Below, one piece after another: positions 11,518 through 23,905 of a DNA stretch of 64,000 bases. Each line of letters starts with the position of its first letter. Position 1 is the first letter of the stretch. The translations under genes were made by a program, and so were the position numbers. The notes below the pieces were generated by a model. That model was not told the origin of the DNA. It made no database searches and saw only the letters and a list, made by a program, of their open reading frames with translations. The DNA comes from Petaurus breviceps papuanus (lineage: Eukaryota; Chordata; Mammalia; Diprotodontia; Petauridae), in assembly GCA_028583685.1 (NCBI GenBank), contig JAMXIF010000086.1, positions 15,644,246 to 15,708,245 on the forward strand, written 5' to 3'.

Positions 11518-12840
11518 AAAGATGCAAAATGAGAATTCTTACCTTCAAAGAACTTAGGGTGATAGGATGTTATTAAAGTTACTTGGAAGTCAGGAGGCAC
11601 ACATAAGAAGGGAGACAATTCCAAGCATGAGGGTTAGCCAGAAAAAATGCTTGGAGTTGAGAGATGGAGTGTTTTACTTATAGAACAGTAGGGAGGCTAC
11701 TGAATCAAAAAGTACCATACAATGGCGAGTACGAAGATTGGCAAGGTATTTCAGAGTGAGGTTAAGAAGGGCTTTGAAGGCTAAAAGGAGGATTTTATAT
11801 TTTATCCTGGATGAAATAGGGAACCACTGAAGTTTATTGAATAGGAGAGTGACATGGTCTTATGTTTTAGGAAAATCAATTTGATGGTTTAATGGGGGAT
11901 GAACTGGAGTGGGGAGAGACTTGCGGCAGACTGACCCACCAGAAAGTTATGATGATAGTAGAGGTGCAAAATGATAAGGACCTGCTCTAGAGTGGTGACA
12001 ATGCCAGAGGAGAGAAAGGAGTCATATTTGAGAGATGTTGCAAAGGTGAGATCAACAGGCACTGGCTGTAGTTGGATATGGGGGGGGAGGGGGTCAGAAA
12101 TAGTGAGGAGTCCAGGTGGATTACTAGATTGTAAGCCCGAGGGATTGGGAGGATGATGTTGCCTGCTACAGTAATAGGGAAGGTAGGATAGATGAGGACA
12201 TGGGGGAAAGATAACGAGTTCAGTTTTGGACATGTTGAGTTTCAGATGTTTACTGGACATCTGGTTTGAGATATCTCTAAGACTGTAGGTGGATTGAGAT
12301 TGGAAGTCGGCAGAGAGATCGAGGTGGAAAAAGTAGATTTGAGAATCATCAGCATAGAGATAGTAATTAAATAAGTGGTAGGTGATAAGATCATAAGGGA
12401 AGTAATATAGTAAGATAAATGAAGCTTACTTTGATATAGTGTGTAAGTTTTACAAATTGCTTTGCATATATTGATTTGAATCTTAGAACGACCTTGAGAT
12501 ATTTTCTTCATTTAGCAGCTGAGGAAACTGAGGCTTTGAGAGGGCACGTTCTAACATAGTTAGGAATTTGGATTTGGGTCTTTCATATTTGAAGGCCATC
12601 AACTTTGTCCAGAATGTCACCTAGCTATAGTGGAAGGAGAAAGGAGGTAAATATAAGAAATTTTTCAAAAGACTTGACAGCTGATAAGATGTGGAAGGAT
12701 AGAGAATATTCAAGAATTATCTGGTTTTAAACCAGGGTAATGAGGAGCAAAGTAATGTTATCAGTGACAATAGGGAAATTAGGATTTATGGGTAGATTTT
12801 GATGAGGCAGGAGATGAGTTTACTTTGAGAGTATTTTGAG
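11518..12840 (-). mobile_element. Second L2 LINE with reverse-transcriptase remnant
   Basis: Minus-strand translation contains the L2 reverse-transcriptase core. Around 12350-12240 it reads YADDSQIY-like residues, where YADD is the catalytic motif, followed by HLKLNMSKTELVIFPP at about 12245-12190, a typical L2 segment. Downstream protein is broken and changes frame. The part nearest 11518 repeats the same L2 region as the first copy, so these are two adjacent copies. A MIR interrupts it at 12395-12635, after which weak L2 text continues to about 12840. Confidence 0.8.
12395..12635 (-). mobile_element. MIR-type SINE inside L2
   Basis: Antisense MIR: 'ACAAATTGCTTTGCATATAT', 'CAGCTGAGGAAACTGAGGCT', then a worn tRNA-like head. 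It interrupts the L2. Confidence 0.65.
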
Positions 12841-13404
12841 AATAAATGAAAATTTTTCTTTATGTTTTTTGATATCTGGTAATAGTCTCAGTGCTGCTTC
12901 CTCTAGCTATAGTTTAGACAGTTCGTGCTATATATAAATGGAAGTTCCATTCTGCAGAACTCTCTGTAAAGCTATGTAATATGAATTCACACCTACACAC
13001 CCATTTCACTTAGCCTATATAACAAAGGCATACATGAAATAATACTTTCGTACAAGGCACAAAATGTACCAAAATACAGACATATTAGATATTTTACATG
13101 ATAATACATGGAAATATGAAAAGTAAAGTTAGTGATATAGCATGCAAAATACTGTACAATAAAGTTAACATAGGTGTAAAGTATGTTGCCCCTTCCCCCA
13201 CCCACTGCACTTAGCCTTTATCACTGATGGTTGGCTCTGAAACTTTTTTTTTATGATTCTCTTGAGAAATGTTTGGATAGTGGCTTTCTTTTGTTTCCCT
13301 TGTACATCTGACAATAGCAAGAAAATATTATTTTGAATTAATGTTTGGACTTGAAAAAAATCTGGAAGGATTTGGATCTATCTTTTCAAGAAAAAAAAAA
13401 ATTG
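12841..13404 (+). other. Unassigned intron sequence
   Basis: AT-rich intron ending in an A-rich stretch at 13390-13400 just before the HAL1. Nothing recognised. Confidence 0.45.
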
Positions 13405-15983
13405 ATGGCAGAGCCAAGATGGAGGCATAGAAGCAGGAAAACTCGGTGAGCTCCCCCTCAAATACCTATAAAGTATGACTCTAAACAAACTTTAGAGCTA
13501 TGGAACCCACAAAGTAACAGAGAGAGAAACAAATCTGCTGAAGGCAGCGTGGCAGGCGGACAGGAAGGGTCCATCACAGTTATCTGGGAGCCAAGCCCAA
13601 CTCCATGTGAGCCTGCAGTGTTAGCCTCAGGGTGGCCCCTGGCCAGTAGGGCTGGAGTGGACTTCGGGAAAGTGGATTACTAGCAGCTGTGGCAGTTTCC
13701 AGAATTATCCCATAAATGTCAAAGACAAAATAAGAGGTCAGTGTGGAATTTTGTTGGAACTGGGGGGACAGCATGGTCTGGCCCCTACCCCCTGGGGTGA
13801 GAAGTGGTGGAGTGTGATGGATGGCCCTGCAGCCACCGCTATGTGGCTGTTTCAGAGCTCCTGGCCTGCAGATCATTGGGGGACCAAGCAACCATTCAGA
13901 AGGCAATCTCTCTTGCTTTAACCTGCTTGGATCTGGATCACGGTCTTGGGTGGAGGTCCTGGAGTGTGTGACCAGGTGCCAGAGCTTGTGGGGGCTGTAG
14001 AGATGGTGCCCTCCTAATAGTTCTGACAGCTGTGAAAACCCCAGCGATTTGGGACAAAGGTCTCCTCTCTGGAAGCAGAGTTCTACTGTGGTAAAAAGCT
14101 CAAGTCAAGAAATTACGTGGCAACATGAGTAAGCAGAAGAAGCAAAGCCAGCACAGCAATCAAACATTAGATTCCTTTTTTGGGGGACAAAAAGGATCAA
14201 AGCATGGAATGGCAGGAAGACAACAAAGTCAGAACTCCTGCACCAAAAGCTTCCAAGAAAAATATGAATTGGTTACAGACCATGGAGGAGCTCAAGAATG
14301 ACTTTGAAAATCAAGTAAGAGAAATGGAGGAAAAATTGGGAAGAGAAATGAGAATGATGCAAGAAAATCATGAAAAGTGAGTCAACAGTTACCTTACTGA
14401 AGAAAGTAACATCTTAAAAAATAGACTAACTCAAATGGCAAAAGAGGCCCAAAAAGCCAATGAGGAGAAGAATGCCTTAAAAAGCCTGATTTTCCAGATG
14501 GAAAAGGAATTTCAAAAGCTCATGGAAGAGAATAATTCCTTCAGAAACAGATTGAAGCAAATGGAAGCTAATGACTTTATAAGAACTCAAGATATTATTA
14601 AACAGATCCCAACAAATGAAAAAATAGAAGGCAATGTGAAATATCTCATTGGAAAGACCACTAACCTGGAAAATAGATCCAGGAGAGATCATATAAAAAT
14701 TATTGTACTACTTGAAAGCTATGATCAGAAAAAGAACCTAGAAATCATCCTTCAAGAAATTCTCAAGGAAAATTGTCCTGATCTTTTCGAACCAGAGGGC
14801 AAAAGAGAAATAGAAAAATTCACCTATGACCTCTTGAAAAAGATCCCAAAAAGAAAACTCCTAGGAATATTATAGCCAGGTTCCAGAATTCCCAGATCAA
14901 GGAGAAAATATTACAAGAAGCTTGAGAAGGTAAACAGGGAAAAGAAATCATAAGGAACTTATCAAAGTTGAACTATTTACATTCCTAAATGGAAAAACGA
15001 TAATTGTAACTTATGAAACTTTTCTTAGTATGAGGATAGTTCAAGGGAATATAAATGTATATATGAATGCATATATATGTATGTCTGTATAGGAGAATAT
15101 ACGGGCATATGAATACATATGTGAGTGTGTGCATACATGTGTACAGGTATACATAGACAGAGGGCACAGGATCAATTGAAGAGGAAGCAATGATATTTAA
15201 AAAATTAAATTAAGAGGTGAGAGAGGAATATAATGAGAAGAGACAGGGAGAGACAGAATAGGGTAAATTACCTCATATAAAAGAGGCAAGGGAAAACTGC
15301 TATGATGGAGGGGAAGAACAGGAAGGCAAAAGGAAATGGGTCAACCTTACTCTCATTGAATTTGGCTTAAGGAGGGAATAACATGCACACTAAATTGGGT
15401 ATCTTACCCTACAGGAGAGTAGGGGGGAAAGGGGACAAGAGGGGTATGAAAGAAGGGAGGGCAGATTGGGGGGAGGGTAGTTAGAAGCACACACTTTTGA
15501 AAAGGGAGAGGGTCAAAGTAGAAAATAGAACAAGTGGGGGTTGGGATAGAATGGAGGGAAATATAGTCAGTCTTTCATAATATGTCCACTATGGAAATGT
15601 TTTATGTAACTACATGATAACCTATATTGAATTGCTTATCTTCCCAGTGGGGGTGGGTGATGAGGGAAGAAGGGAAATAATTTGTAATTCAAAGTTTTAA
15701 AATCAAATGTTAAAAAAAATTGTTATTATTATTATTAACATGCAAGTGGGAAATAAGATATACAGGCTCTGGGGTGTGGAGATCCATCTTGCTCTACCAG
15801 AAATTCAGAGGCGGATGGAGGAGGATATAGCAGAGAGCAGATTGGGGGAGGGGGTATTCAGTGAGATTGCTGTTTTGGGGTCTTGGGTAGGGGAAAGACG
15901 GGGAGAAAATTTGTAACTGAAAATCTTGTGGAAATGAATGTTGTAAACTAAAAATAAACATAAAAGAAAAAAAAAAGAAAAAA
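13405..15983 (+). mobile_element. HAL1 (half-L1) copy 1, 5' complete
   Basis: The element starts with the L1-type start 'GGCAGAGCCAAGATGGAGGC'. It has a leader of about 720 bp, one ORF1 (14125-14873), then 1.1 kb of non-coding 3' sequence and an A-rich end near 15960-15983. No endonuclease or reverse transcriptase frame follows ORF1, which defines a half-L1 that must borrow L1 enzymes. Compared with copies 2 and 3, about 300 bp coding for the end of ORF1 is missing near 14930. The 3'UTR has a TATATG-rich tract at 15050-15150 and purine-rich DNA at 15200-15560. It lies in IQGAP2 gene sense, unlike the other HAL1 copies. Confidence 0.85.
14125..14873 (+). pseudogene. HAL1 ORF1 (RNA-binding protein), broken
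   Basis: L1-type ORF1p is an RNA-binding, coiled-coil protein that packages element RNA. The start is ATG at 14125 (MSKQKKQSQHSNQTLDSFFG). A one-base shift near 14186 moves the frame to the one reading DKKDQSMEWQEDN, and a stop occurs at 14378-14380 after QENHEK. The frame then resumes as a long coiled coil (MAKEAQKANEEK ... NNSFRNRLKQMEAND). It enters the RRM-like region with NRSRRDHIKIIVLLESYDQKKN and stops at 14873-14875. Most of the C-terminal domain seen in copy 3 is absent because of the internal deletion. Confidence 0.8.
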
Positions 15984-16149
15984 TTCACTCATGATAAAAT
16001 GGTTCTGCCACGTATTTTGTCGTGAGCCTCACAAATCCAGGATTGATGAGCCATGGCTAAATAGCAGTTCCTCTGTAAAAGATTGGGTGGTTTTTTGGAC
16101 CTGCAGGCTCTCTAGGTATCCACAGAATGACAGGAGGCAAAAGAAAAAA

Positions 16150-16660
16150 AAAAGCTGATGCTATATTTGGTTTCATTGTATACACAACTAGCAACGTCAT
16201 AAAGAGTTCTACTATCATCTGTCCTAGTCAGGCTGAATCTGAAATGATAAAGACATAGGTTGGAGCATGTTTGGAAGAAGGTAACCAAGATTGTGAGGTG
16301 GCTAAAGGATGTTCTGTAATTGTGAGGTGGCTAAAGGATGTTCCGTATGAGGGTTGGGTCAAAGGCAATGGAGCTGTTGAACCTGAAGAAGACTGAGACA
16401 TGGCAGTTGCCCTTAAATATTGAAGACCAACCTGTGGAAGACGAATTGGACTCACTTTTCTTGGCCTCTATTAGGGAGAAGGCAGAACTAGGAGCAATGG
16501 TGAAAAGCTGGGAGAGATGGATTTAGACTTGATATAATGAAAAACTTGCTAAAAATTAGAACGATCCCAAATGTAGATTATATTGCTTTGAGAGGTACTG
16601 GGTAACTTCTCATTGAAGGTTTTCAGGCTGAATTGTCATGTATGTCTCATGTCTAATTAT
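16150..16660 (+). mobile_element. CR1/L3 LINE 3' fragment (gene sense)
   Basis: Sense order of the mammalian CR1/L3 3' region: 'TTGGAAGAAGGTAACCAAGA', 'TGTTGAACCTGAAGAAGACT', 'GGCAGAACTAGGAGCAATGG', 'ATATAATGAAAAACTTGCTA', 'TTTGAGAGGTACTGGGTAAC'. Old, no intact frame. A 29-bp stretch is duplicated in tandem inside it. Confidence 0.75.
16290..16347 (+). repeat. 29-bp tandem duplication in CR1/L3
   Basis: The unit 16290-16318 (ATTGTGAGGTGGCTAAAGGA...) is repeated at 16319-16347 with one difference (TTCTGTA versus TTCCGTA). Confidence 0.95.
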
Positions 16661-18145
16661 AACCAAAGAAAACTGGCAGCTCACAAATCCTTGTTTAGTC
16701 TGACTAAGCAATGATTCCTGCTGGCAGGAGGAGATTTTAAAATCTGATTCCTTCAGGGAGACAAGAGATACAGCCCTGCTTCAGTGTGGGCTGAGGAGAT
16801 ATGGATATGGAAGGCCTACGTGTGCAAGGAAGATTAATCATTATTGGTATTACTTATCAGTCAAATGTACATTTCCATTAAGCAGAGGAGCATATTTTTA
16901 TATACATATCCTTAAGTCTACTTAGATAAGACCTTGAGGTCCAGATACTAGTTGAGTCTTGGCAGGACCAGCCTTCTGTAGGGCAAAACTGGGGCCTTCA
17001 TAGCACTTATAGGTGAGGTGCCCATGCTTTGCTTGTTACACGTGGTCGTGTCACATATGGGCATTGATTCCTTCTCCCCTCCCCCCAAGATACGTATATA
17101 TAAATGATCATAAGTTTTCAAAGTGAATTCTCAGAAAATAATCTTTCTCTTTTTTGTCCCCTCATGCTATTCCAGCATTATGGTGTTCAGTTTCAGTGGG
17201 CACTGAATTGAGAGTTATGGTCCTATTATGCAGTAAGGCAAGCAAATTTTGTTGGGTTTATATTTTACTATTTCTAATTTAAAGCCCTGAGAGGTACTTT
17301 CTTGCTTTCTAATCTTTTGCCAACATTTTACACCTAACTGACTATTAATAAAAATAAAGTTCCATAGACATTTGGGTTTATAACTGTGGCTGGATATGTA
17401 GAACATACCTTGGCAGAGGCCCTAATGTCTGTGTAGCAGAAACAATGACTTAAATTCTGAAGTTTTATTTGAATCCTCTAAGGAAATTGACATGGCTCAC
17501 GCAAGCTGGGAAATTGGCCGACTTCTTGGTTTTGACAAAAGATCATGCATCTCCTGAGGATTTAAATAAAGTTCTGTAGCCTAGTCAGCAACCAAGAATG
17601 TGTACAGATGCCCAAAGACAAACAAAAATTTAAAATTTAAGCATTTTAAGAGGAGTGTGTTTCAAATAGATAGGTACAGTTGTATTCAGTTTTCTTTTGA
17701 TGAAGTTCTAGATTAAAGAAGTTACATTCTTTGGAAGCATTTTGGTAATTTAGATTGTTTTTCAGTGAGATTAATTTATTTAAAAACTTAATATTTTAAA
17801 AGCACATGTTCCATAGTCATCCAGAAAATACTATCAGTTTGCATCCATATGGAACAGATCTTCCTCCATGAGAAAGCTGTTCCACAAAATACAGCCTTGA
17901 AAATGGTTTGTAAAAAATCACCAGGCCATACAGACTTGAAGAATTTGCTTTATGCCTAGCTATACTAACCAACACAACCTCATTGCTATGTCGTTCAGCT
18001 CATTAATTCATTCTATAAGCATTTATGTAGTAAATAACTATGTTCAAGGTGCAGTTTTACCTTCCCCCCAGCCCTACCTTTAATATCTACAGACATCCCA
18101 TCAACTTAACAATTCATCTTTTGAAATGTACTTGAAAACCAACTC
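16661..18145 (+). other. Unassigned intron sequence
   Basis: The longest stretch of intron 1 in which I recognise no repeat. It has mixed composition with no frame above about 63 codons. It could contain conserved non-coding sequence, but nothing in the text alone shows this. Confidence 0.45.
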
Positions 18146-18307
18146 TTTTTTTTTTTTTTAAGCAATTGGGGTTAAGTAACTTGCTCAAGGTTACATGGCC
18201 AGGTGTTTCTGGGTGGATGCTAAGTGCCTGAGCCCGGATTTGATCCCCAGGTCATCCTGGACACTGGGGCCAGGGTGCTCTTACTCGCTGTGCTATCTGG
18301 CCGCCCT
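18146..18307 (-). mobile_element. SINE, GCCGCCC-type monomer
   Basis: Antisense copy of the right-hand monomer type found in the dimeric SINEs: 'AAGCAATTGGGGTTAAGTAA', 'GGCCAGGTGTTTCTGGGTGG', 'GTGCTATCTGGCCGCCCT'. GAAAACCAACT at 18134-18144 is repeated at 18308-18318. This shows that the monomer can also insert alone. Confidence 0.92.
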
Positions 18308-19631
18308 GAAAACCAACTTCTTATGGAAGACTTATCTTGATCGAAGAGTGGTGAGAGGCTACCACCCAAGGGGGCTCAGCCCATGTGATAGCCTGGTGGG
18401 TGGTAGCAGCAGCTGCAACTGAAGCAGCCACATCCCACCCTCTGTTACCTACAGAGACAAACACAGAGCACCCTGCCCTCAAAGAGTTTCAGTTCTCCAT
18501 GTAACTAGATGGAAACTACATAGTATATATTTACATATAGTAAACATACTAGTGTTCTCCATAGTATGAGAATTCACAAAAACCAAATATGTCACCCAAA
18601 ATACTACTCTATAAGCCTGAAGAATTTTTAGTCTTAGAATCTAGTCTGCTCTGTGATTGAACCATATGCAAGTATAACTTATAGCTGCTTACTCTGTGTT
18701 CTTAGCCTCTACAGATCTGTATAGTGTAATATATTCAAGAGCCTTGTTTTTGGCAGTGATTTTAAACTTGACTGTCCTGTCTGATTTGTTCATTCACACT
18801 GACTAACAAGCAACATATGTTCATGCTAATGGTGCCCTTCTGTTCTCCATCATAGCCACCTATTTAAGTCTGTTATATTAGTAAAACCTCCCCCAAACCA
18901 CTTTAGTTTTAAAAATCATTTCTTCTCGTAGATTCCCTTCAAAATAAGATACTTCTGTATTTTTTTTTCCAATTTTTTAAACCTGTCTTTATGCAAATCA
19001 ATATATTTATATTTACTATTTGGTGTCTGGCCATACCTACTCCCCTTGTGCCTCACCCCTGCCTTAAGAAGTTGGAAAATTCCTTGTTTTTTTACTTTGT
19101 CTTCCTTCTCTTTCCTGCTGTCTTCCTTCCTCATCTTCATTCTGCTGGTAGATCCTTCCTCTGCATAATTTTACCAGGAATCATATCTATATTAAATCCT
19201 CTGCCTCCAGCTAGTGTCCTCATTCAGACTTGGATCAACTCATGTAACATATGGACGCCTACACCTCATCACATCATTTTCTAACCCATCTTCTCCTCCA
19301 GTGCATCTATCTCTTCATTAATTCTTCGGTGTTTCTCCTTGGTTTTTATAGAGATGACTCATCAGGGGTTTCAAAGCCCTTTGCCAGAACATCCCTCTAT
19401 CAATCAATCAATTGCCTCATCACATTTCAGTACTTACTTTGTTCCAGCTAAGGTGATCCATTTGGGCTCTTCTTCCATGCTTCCATCTCCACTAGTAATA
19501 TCTGTTAGTTAAGCTATCCATCTTTTAAAATGCACAGGAAAGCCTCCTTCTTGCTGAAAATTTATCTTGATCAAGGTGTGCTAAGAACCAGCAACCAAAG
19601 GCAGCTTAGCAGCAATCTTCCATTTTCTACT
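18308..19631 (+). mobile_element. Intron with possible L2-like sense pieces
   Basis: The blocks around 18335-18420 and 19540-19620 resemble each other ('ACTTATCTTGATCGAAGAGT' and 'ATTTATCTTGATCAAGGTGT'). With the pyrimidine-rich 18990-19500 they look like sense L2-type 3' sequence. Identification is weak; the rest of the stretch is unassigned. Confidence 0.3.
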
Positions 19632-19891
19632 GCTTAATTTTTTTTCATTTTTCAAATGCTTTATTAATTTCTGATTTACATCATTCATTTCCGCCAGATT
19701 TTGAGTTAAATTTTTTTTCCCTGTTTTTCCCCTACCCATCACACCAAAAAAGCAATCCCACAGGATATGCCATCTTCCAGTCTGCTCTCTCCCATATCTT
19801 CTCCCATACCCCCTTAGACTTTTCCAGTAGGGCATGGTGGAGCTTTATGCCTCAGTGTCTGTATATCTTATTTCCCAAATACATGTAAAAT

Positions 19892-19934
19892 AGTATTATT
19901 AATAATAATAATTATATATATATATATATATAAT
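19892..19934 (+). repeat. (AAT)n/(TA)n tract in HAL1 3'UTR
   Basis: TATTATTAATAATAATAATT passes into a TA run. It corresponds to the TTATTATTATTATT at 15720 in copy 1. Confidence 0.85.
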
Positions 19935-20520
19935 TTTAAACATTTGATTTTAAAACTTTGAATTCCAGATTCATTCCCTTTCTCCCTTGTCACCCACCCT
20001 TACTGGGAAGATAAGCAGTTCAGTATAGGTTGTACATGTATAGCTAATGCAAAACATTAACATAGTAGATATATTGTAAAAGACTGACTGTATTTCCCTC
20101 CCTCCTCTCCCACCTCCCACTTGTTCTATTCTCTACTTTGATCCTGTCCCTTTTTAAAAGTGGGTGCTTCCAAATTCCGCCCCCCAGCCTGCCCTCCCTC
20201 CTCTCATCCCATTCCCCCCTTTTCTCTTGTAGGGTGAGATACCCTATTTAGTGTGTATTTCATTCCCTCCCCGAGCCAAATTCAATGAGAATAAGGCTGA
20301 CCCATTCCCTTTTGCCTTCCTATTCTTCCCCTCCATTGACACCATTTTCCCTTACCTCTTCTATAGGAGATAGTTTACCCCATTCTGTCTTTCTCAGTCT
20401 CCTCTCATTATATTCCTCTCTCACCTCTTAATTTTACCTTTTAAGTATCATTGGATAATTAAAATTGGACCTTCCTATTAAATTGGACCTGTGCCCTCTA
20501 TCTCTGTATACTTGTAAACA

Positions 20521-20521
20521 T

Positions 20522-20572
<51 letters not shown>

Positions 20573-20580
20573 GCACACAC
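20521..20580 (+). repeat. (TA)n(CA)n microsatellite in HAL1 3'UTR
   Basis: A TA run is followed by CA units. A second TA run lies at 20633-20656. Copies 1 and 3 carry related TATATG-rich tracts at the same place in the element. Confidence 0.9.
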
Positions 20581-21573
20581 ATACATACACATTCACATAT
20601 GTATTCATACATCCATATACCCTCCAATTCAGCTATATATATATATATATATATATTTCTATTCCCTTCAACTATTTTCATACTGAGAAAAGTTTCATCA
20701 GTTACAGTGATCATTTTTCCATGTAGGAATGTTAATAGTTCAACTTTGATAAGTGGCTTCTGATTTCTTTTCCGTTTACTTTCTCAAGCTTCTCTTGCTT
20801 CTTTTATCTGAATGTCAAATTTTCTATTCAACTCTGGTTTTTTCATCAAGAATTCTTGAAAGTCCTCTATTCCACTGAATGACTATATTTTCCCCTGAAA
20901 CATGATACTCAGTTTTGCTGTGTAAGTGACTCTTGGTTTTAATCCTGTTCCTTTGCCCTCCGGAATATCATATTCCAAGCCCTTCGATCCCTTAGTGTAG
21001 AAGCTGCCAGATCCTGGGTTATCCTGATTGTGTTTCCACAGTATTCAAATTGCTTCTTTCTGGCTGCTTGTAATATTCTCTCCTTGATCTGGTAATTCTG
21101 GAACCTGGCTATAATATTCCTAGGAGTTTTCTTTTTGGGATCTTTTTGAGGAGGTGATGGGTGGATTCTTTCAACTTCTGTTTTGCCTTCTGGTTCTAAA
21201 AAACATTAGGGCAATTTTCCTTGAGAATTTATTGGAGGATGATTTCTAGGTTCTTTCTTTGATCATGGCTGTCAGGTAGTCCAATAAGTTTTAGATTATC
21301 TCTCCTGGATATATTTTCCAGTTCAGTGGTTTTTTCCCATGAGATATTTCACATTGCCTTCTATTCTTTCATTTGTTTGGATCTGTTTAATAGCATCTTG
21401 ATTTCTCTTAATGGCACTAGCTTCCCTTTGGTCCATTCTAAATCTGAGGGAATGATTGTCCTCAGTGAGCTTTTGAGATTCTTTTTCCATCTGTCAAATT
21501 CGACCTTTTAAGGCATTCCTCTCCTCATTGCCTTTTTGAGCCTCTTTAGCCATTTGAGTTAGTCTGTTTTTTA

Positions 21574-23307
21574 TTTATTTATTAATTTGTTTGTTTCCTT
21601 TTAGTTTACAGGATTCAATTCCACAATTCCTTGAATTTCACATTTTGTCCCTCTCCCCCTCCCCCCCATGGCAGCTTATAGTCAAGTATAGGATCTGTAA
21701 ATACTTTCACATTATACATTTCTCAGGTTATAAGGACGGATTGTACAAGCTGGAATGAAAAATGGTAAAGAGGACATAAAACCGAATAAGAGAATGAAAA
21801 AGATCTGGTATTTTGCTTCCACCTGGATATAAACTTAGTTCTTTGTAGTTCTTTCTCTGGATGCACATTTTTCTCTCCATCATGCGTCTTTTGGGATTGA
21901 CTTATATCACTGCATTGCTGAGAAGAGTCCAGTCTGTCAAAGTTGGTCATCACACATACGTTGTGTTTGTAATTATGTACAAATTTCTCCTGGTTCTACT
22001 CTTCTCACTCTGCATCAGTTCTTTTAAGCCTCTCCAGGTAAATATGAAGACTGCCTGTTCCTCGTTTCTTATAGCACAATAGTATTCCATAACATGCATA
22101 TACTACAACTTGTTCAGCCATTCCCCAATTGATGGGCACCCCCTTAATTTCCAATTCTTTGCCACCACAAAAAGAGCTGCTATAAATATTTTTGTACATA
22201 TGGGTCTTTCTCCTATTTCTATGATCTCTTTGGGATATAACCCTAGGAGTGGTATTGCTGGGTCAAAGGGTATGAAAGTATTTATAGCTCTTTGGGCATA
22301 ATTCCAGATTGCTCTCCAGAAAGGCTGGATCAGTTCACAACTCCACCAGCAATGCATTAGTGTTCCAGTTTGCCCACATCCTCTCCAGCATTTGTCATTT
22401 TCCTGTTTTGTCATCTTAGCCAATCTGACTGGTGAGATGTGGTACCTCAGAGTTGTTTTGATTTGCATTTCTCTAATCAATAGTGAATTAGAGCATTTCT
22501 TCATGTGTTTATAGATATCTTTAATTTCTTTCTCTGAAAACTGCCTATTCATATCCTTTGACCATTAATCAACTGGGGAATGACTTGTATTCTTATAAAT
22601 TTGACTCAATTTTCTGTATATTTTAGAAATGAGTCCTTTGTCAGAGACATAGGTTGTAAAGATTCTTTCCCAATTTCCCACCTTCCTCTTAATCTTGGTT
22701 ACATTGGCTTTGTTTGTACAGAAACTTTTCAATTTCATGTAGTCAAAATTATCCATTTTACATTTTATGATGTTCTCTAATTCTTGTTTAGTCATAAAGT
22801 CTTTCCCTCTCCACAAGTCTGATAGGTAAACTATTCCTTGTTTTAGGAGACTGCTTACAGTATCAACCTTTATACCTAGATCATGAACCCATTGAGACTT
22901 GATTTTGGTTTATGGTGTTAGATAATGGTATATGCCCAGTTTCTGCCATACTATATTCCAGTTTTCCCAGCAGTTTTTGTCAAATAGTGAGTTCTTATCC
23001 CAAAAACCAGGGTCTGGAGGTTTATCAAACAATACATTACTATAGTCATTGACTTCTGAATCTTGTGTGCCTAATCTATTCCATTGATCCATTTCTCTAT
23101 TACTCAGCCAGTACCAAGTAGTTTTGATGACTGCTGCTTTATAGTACAGATTGAAATCTGGTAAAGCTAGTCCACCTTCCCTAGCATTTCTTTCCATTAA
23201 TTCCCTTGATATTCTGGACCGTTTATTCTTCCAATTGAATTTTGTCACTATTTTTTCTAGCTCTCTAAAGTAGTTTTTTGGTAAATTAATTGGTATGGCA
23301 CTAAATG
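21574..23307 (-). mobile_element. 5'-truncated L1 inserted in HAL1 copy 2
   Basis: Minus strand, 3' end at 21574. ORF2 C-terminal pieces are well preserved: 23248-22910 reads KREGGLALPDFNLYYKAA-like residues then DQWNRLG and CWENWN, and 22552-22103 reads KCWRGCGQTGTLMHCWW and NLIPFDPAIPLLGLYP-like residues, typical of the L1 ORF2 C-terminus. TAGTCTGTTTTTTA at 21560-21573 is repeated at 23308-23321. The element lacks ORF1, endonuclease and most of the reverse transcriptase. Confidence 0.93.
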
Positions 23308-23574
23308 TAGTCTGTTTTTTAAGGTGTGATTTTCCTCAGTCAGGCTGTTGAGTCTCATTTCATAATTTTCTTGCATTGCTCTCATTTCTCTTCCCAATTT
23401 TTCCTCCACTTCTCTTATCTGCTTCTTACGTTCTTCTATGACCTGTAACCAGCTTGTATTTTCCTTTGAAACTTTTGGTGCAGGAGTTCTGACTTCACTG
23501 TCTTGCTCCTGTTCCATGCTTTGATCCTTTTGTCCCCAAATATGAGTCTAATGTTGGATTCTTCTGTTTGTTTT

Positions 23575-23905
23575 TTTAAAGCAGTTGTGGTTAAGTAATT
23601 TGTTCAAGTTTACATAGCCAGTTATTTTGTGTGGGTGGTTAGTATCTGAGGCCGGAACCGATCATGGGTCTCCTGACCCTGGGGCCGGTGCTCTTAATCA
23701 CTGAACCACCTGGCTGTCCCAATGAAACAATCACATTGAAATATTTATAATTCTTTTTTGTGCTTTTTTTGAAGGGCCATTGGTATTAAGTGACTTGCCC
23801 AAGGTCACTCGGCTAGCTTTTGTGTTAAATGTCCGAGGCCGGATTTGACTCAGGTTCTTCTGACTCCAGGGCTGGTGCTTCTTTCACTGTACCACCTAGC
23901 TGCCC
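23575..23905 (-). mobile_element. Composite SINE-linker-SINE insertion
   Basis: Two antisense WSINE1-type monomers (about 23577-23720 and 23766-23905) are separated by roughly 40 bp of unrelated DNA. The pair shares one outer target duplication, TTCTGTTTGTTTT at 23562-23574 and 23906-23918, matching HAL1 sequence. This implies that both SINEs and the linker arrived as one unit, probably a SINE transcript that read into a downstream SINE. Confidence 0.85.

Noticed and set aside
13580-13906. 108-codon - frame
   Set aside because: It is the antisense of the HAL1 leader and has counterparts in the other HAL1 copies.
15050-15160. Separate microsatellite locus
   Set aside because: The TATATG-rich tract is a standing part of the HAL1 3'UTR, found at the same place in all three copies.
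20465-20726. YIYI- and HTHT-rich frames
   Set aside because: They are translations of TA/CA microsatellite DNA in the HAL1 3'UTR.
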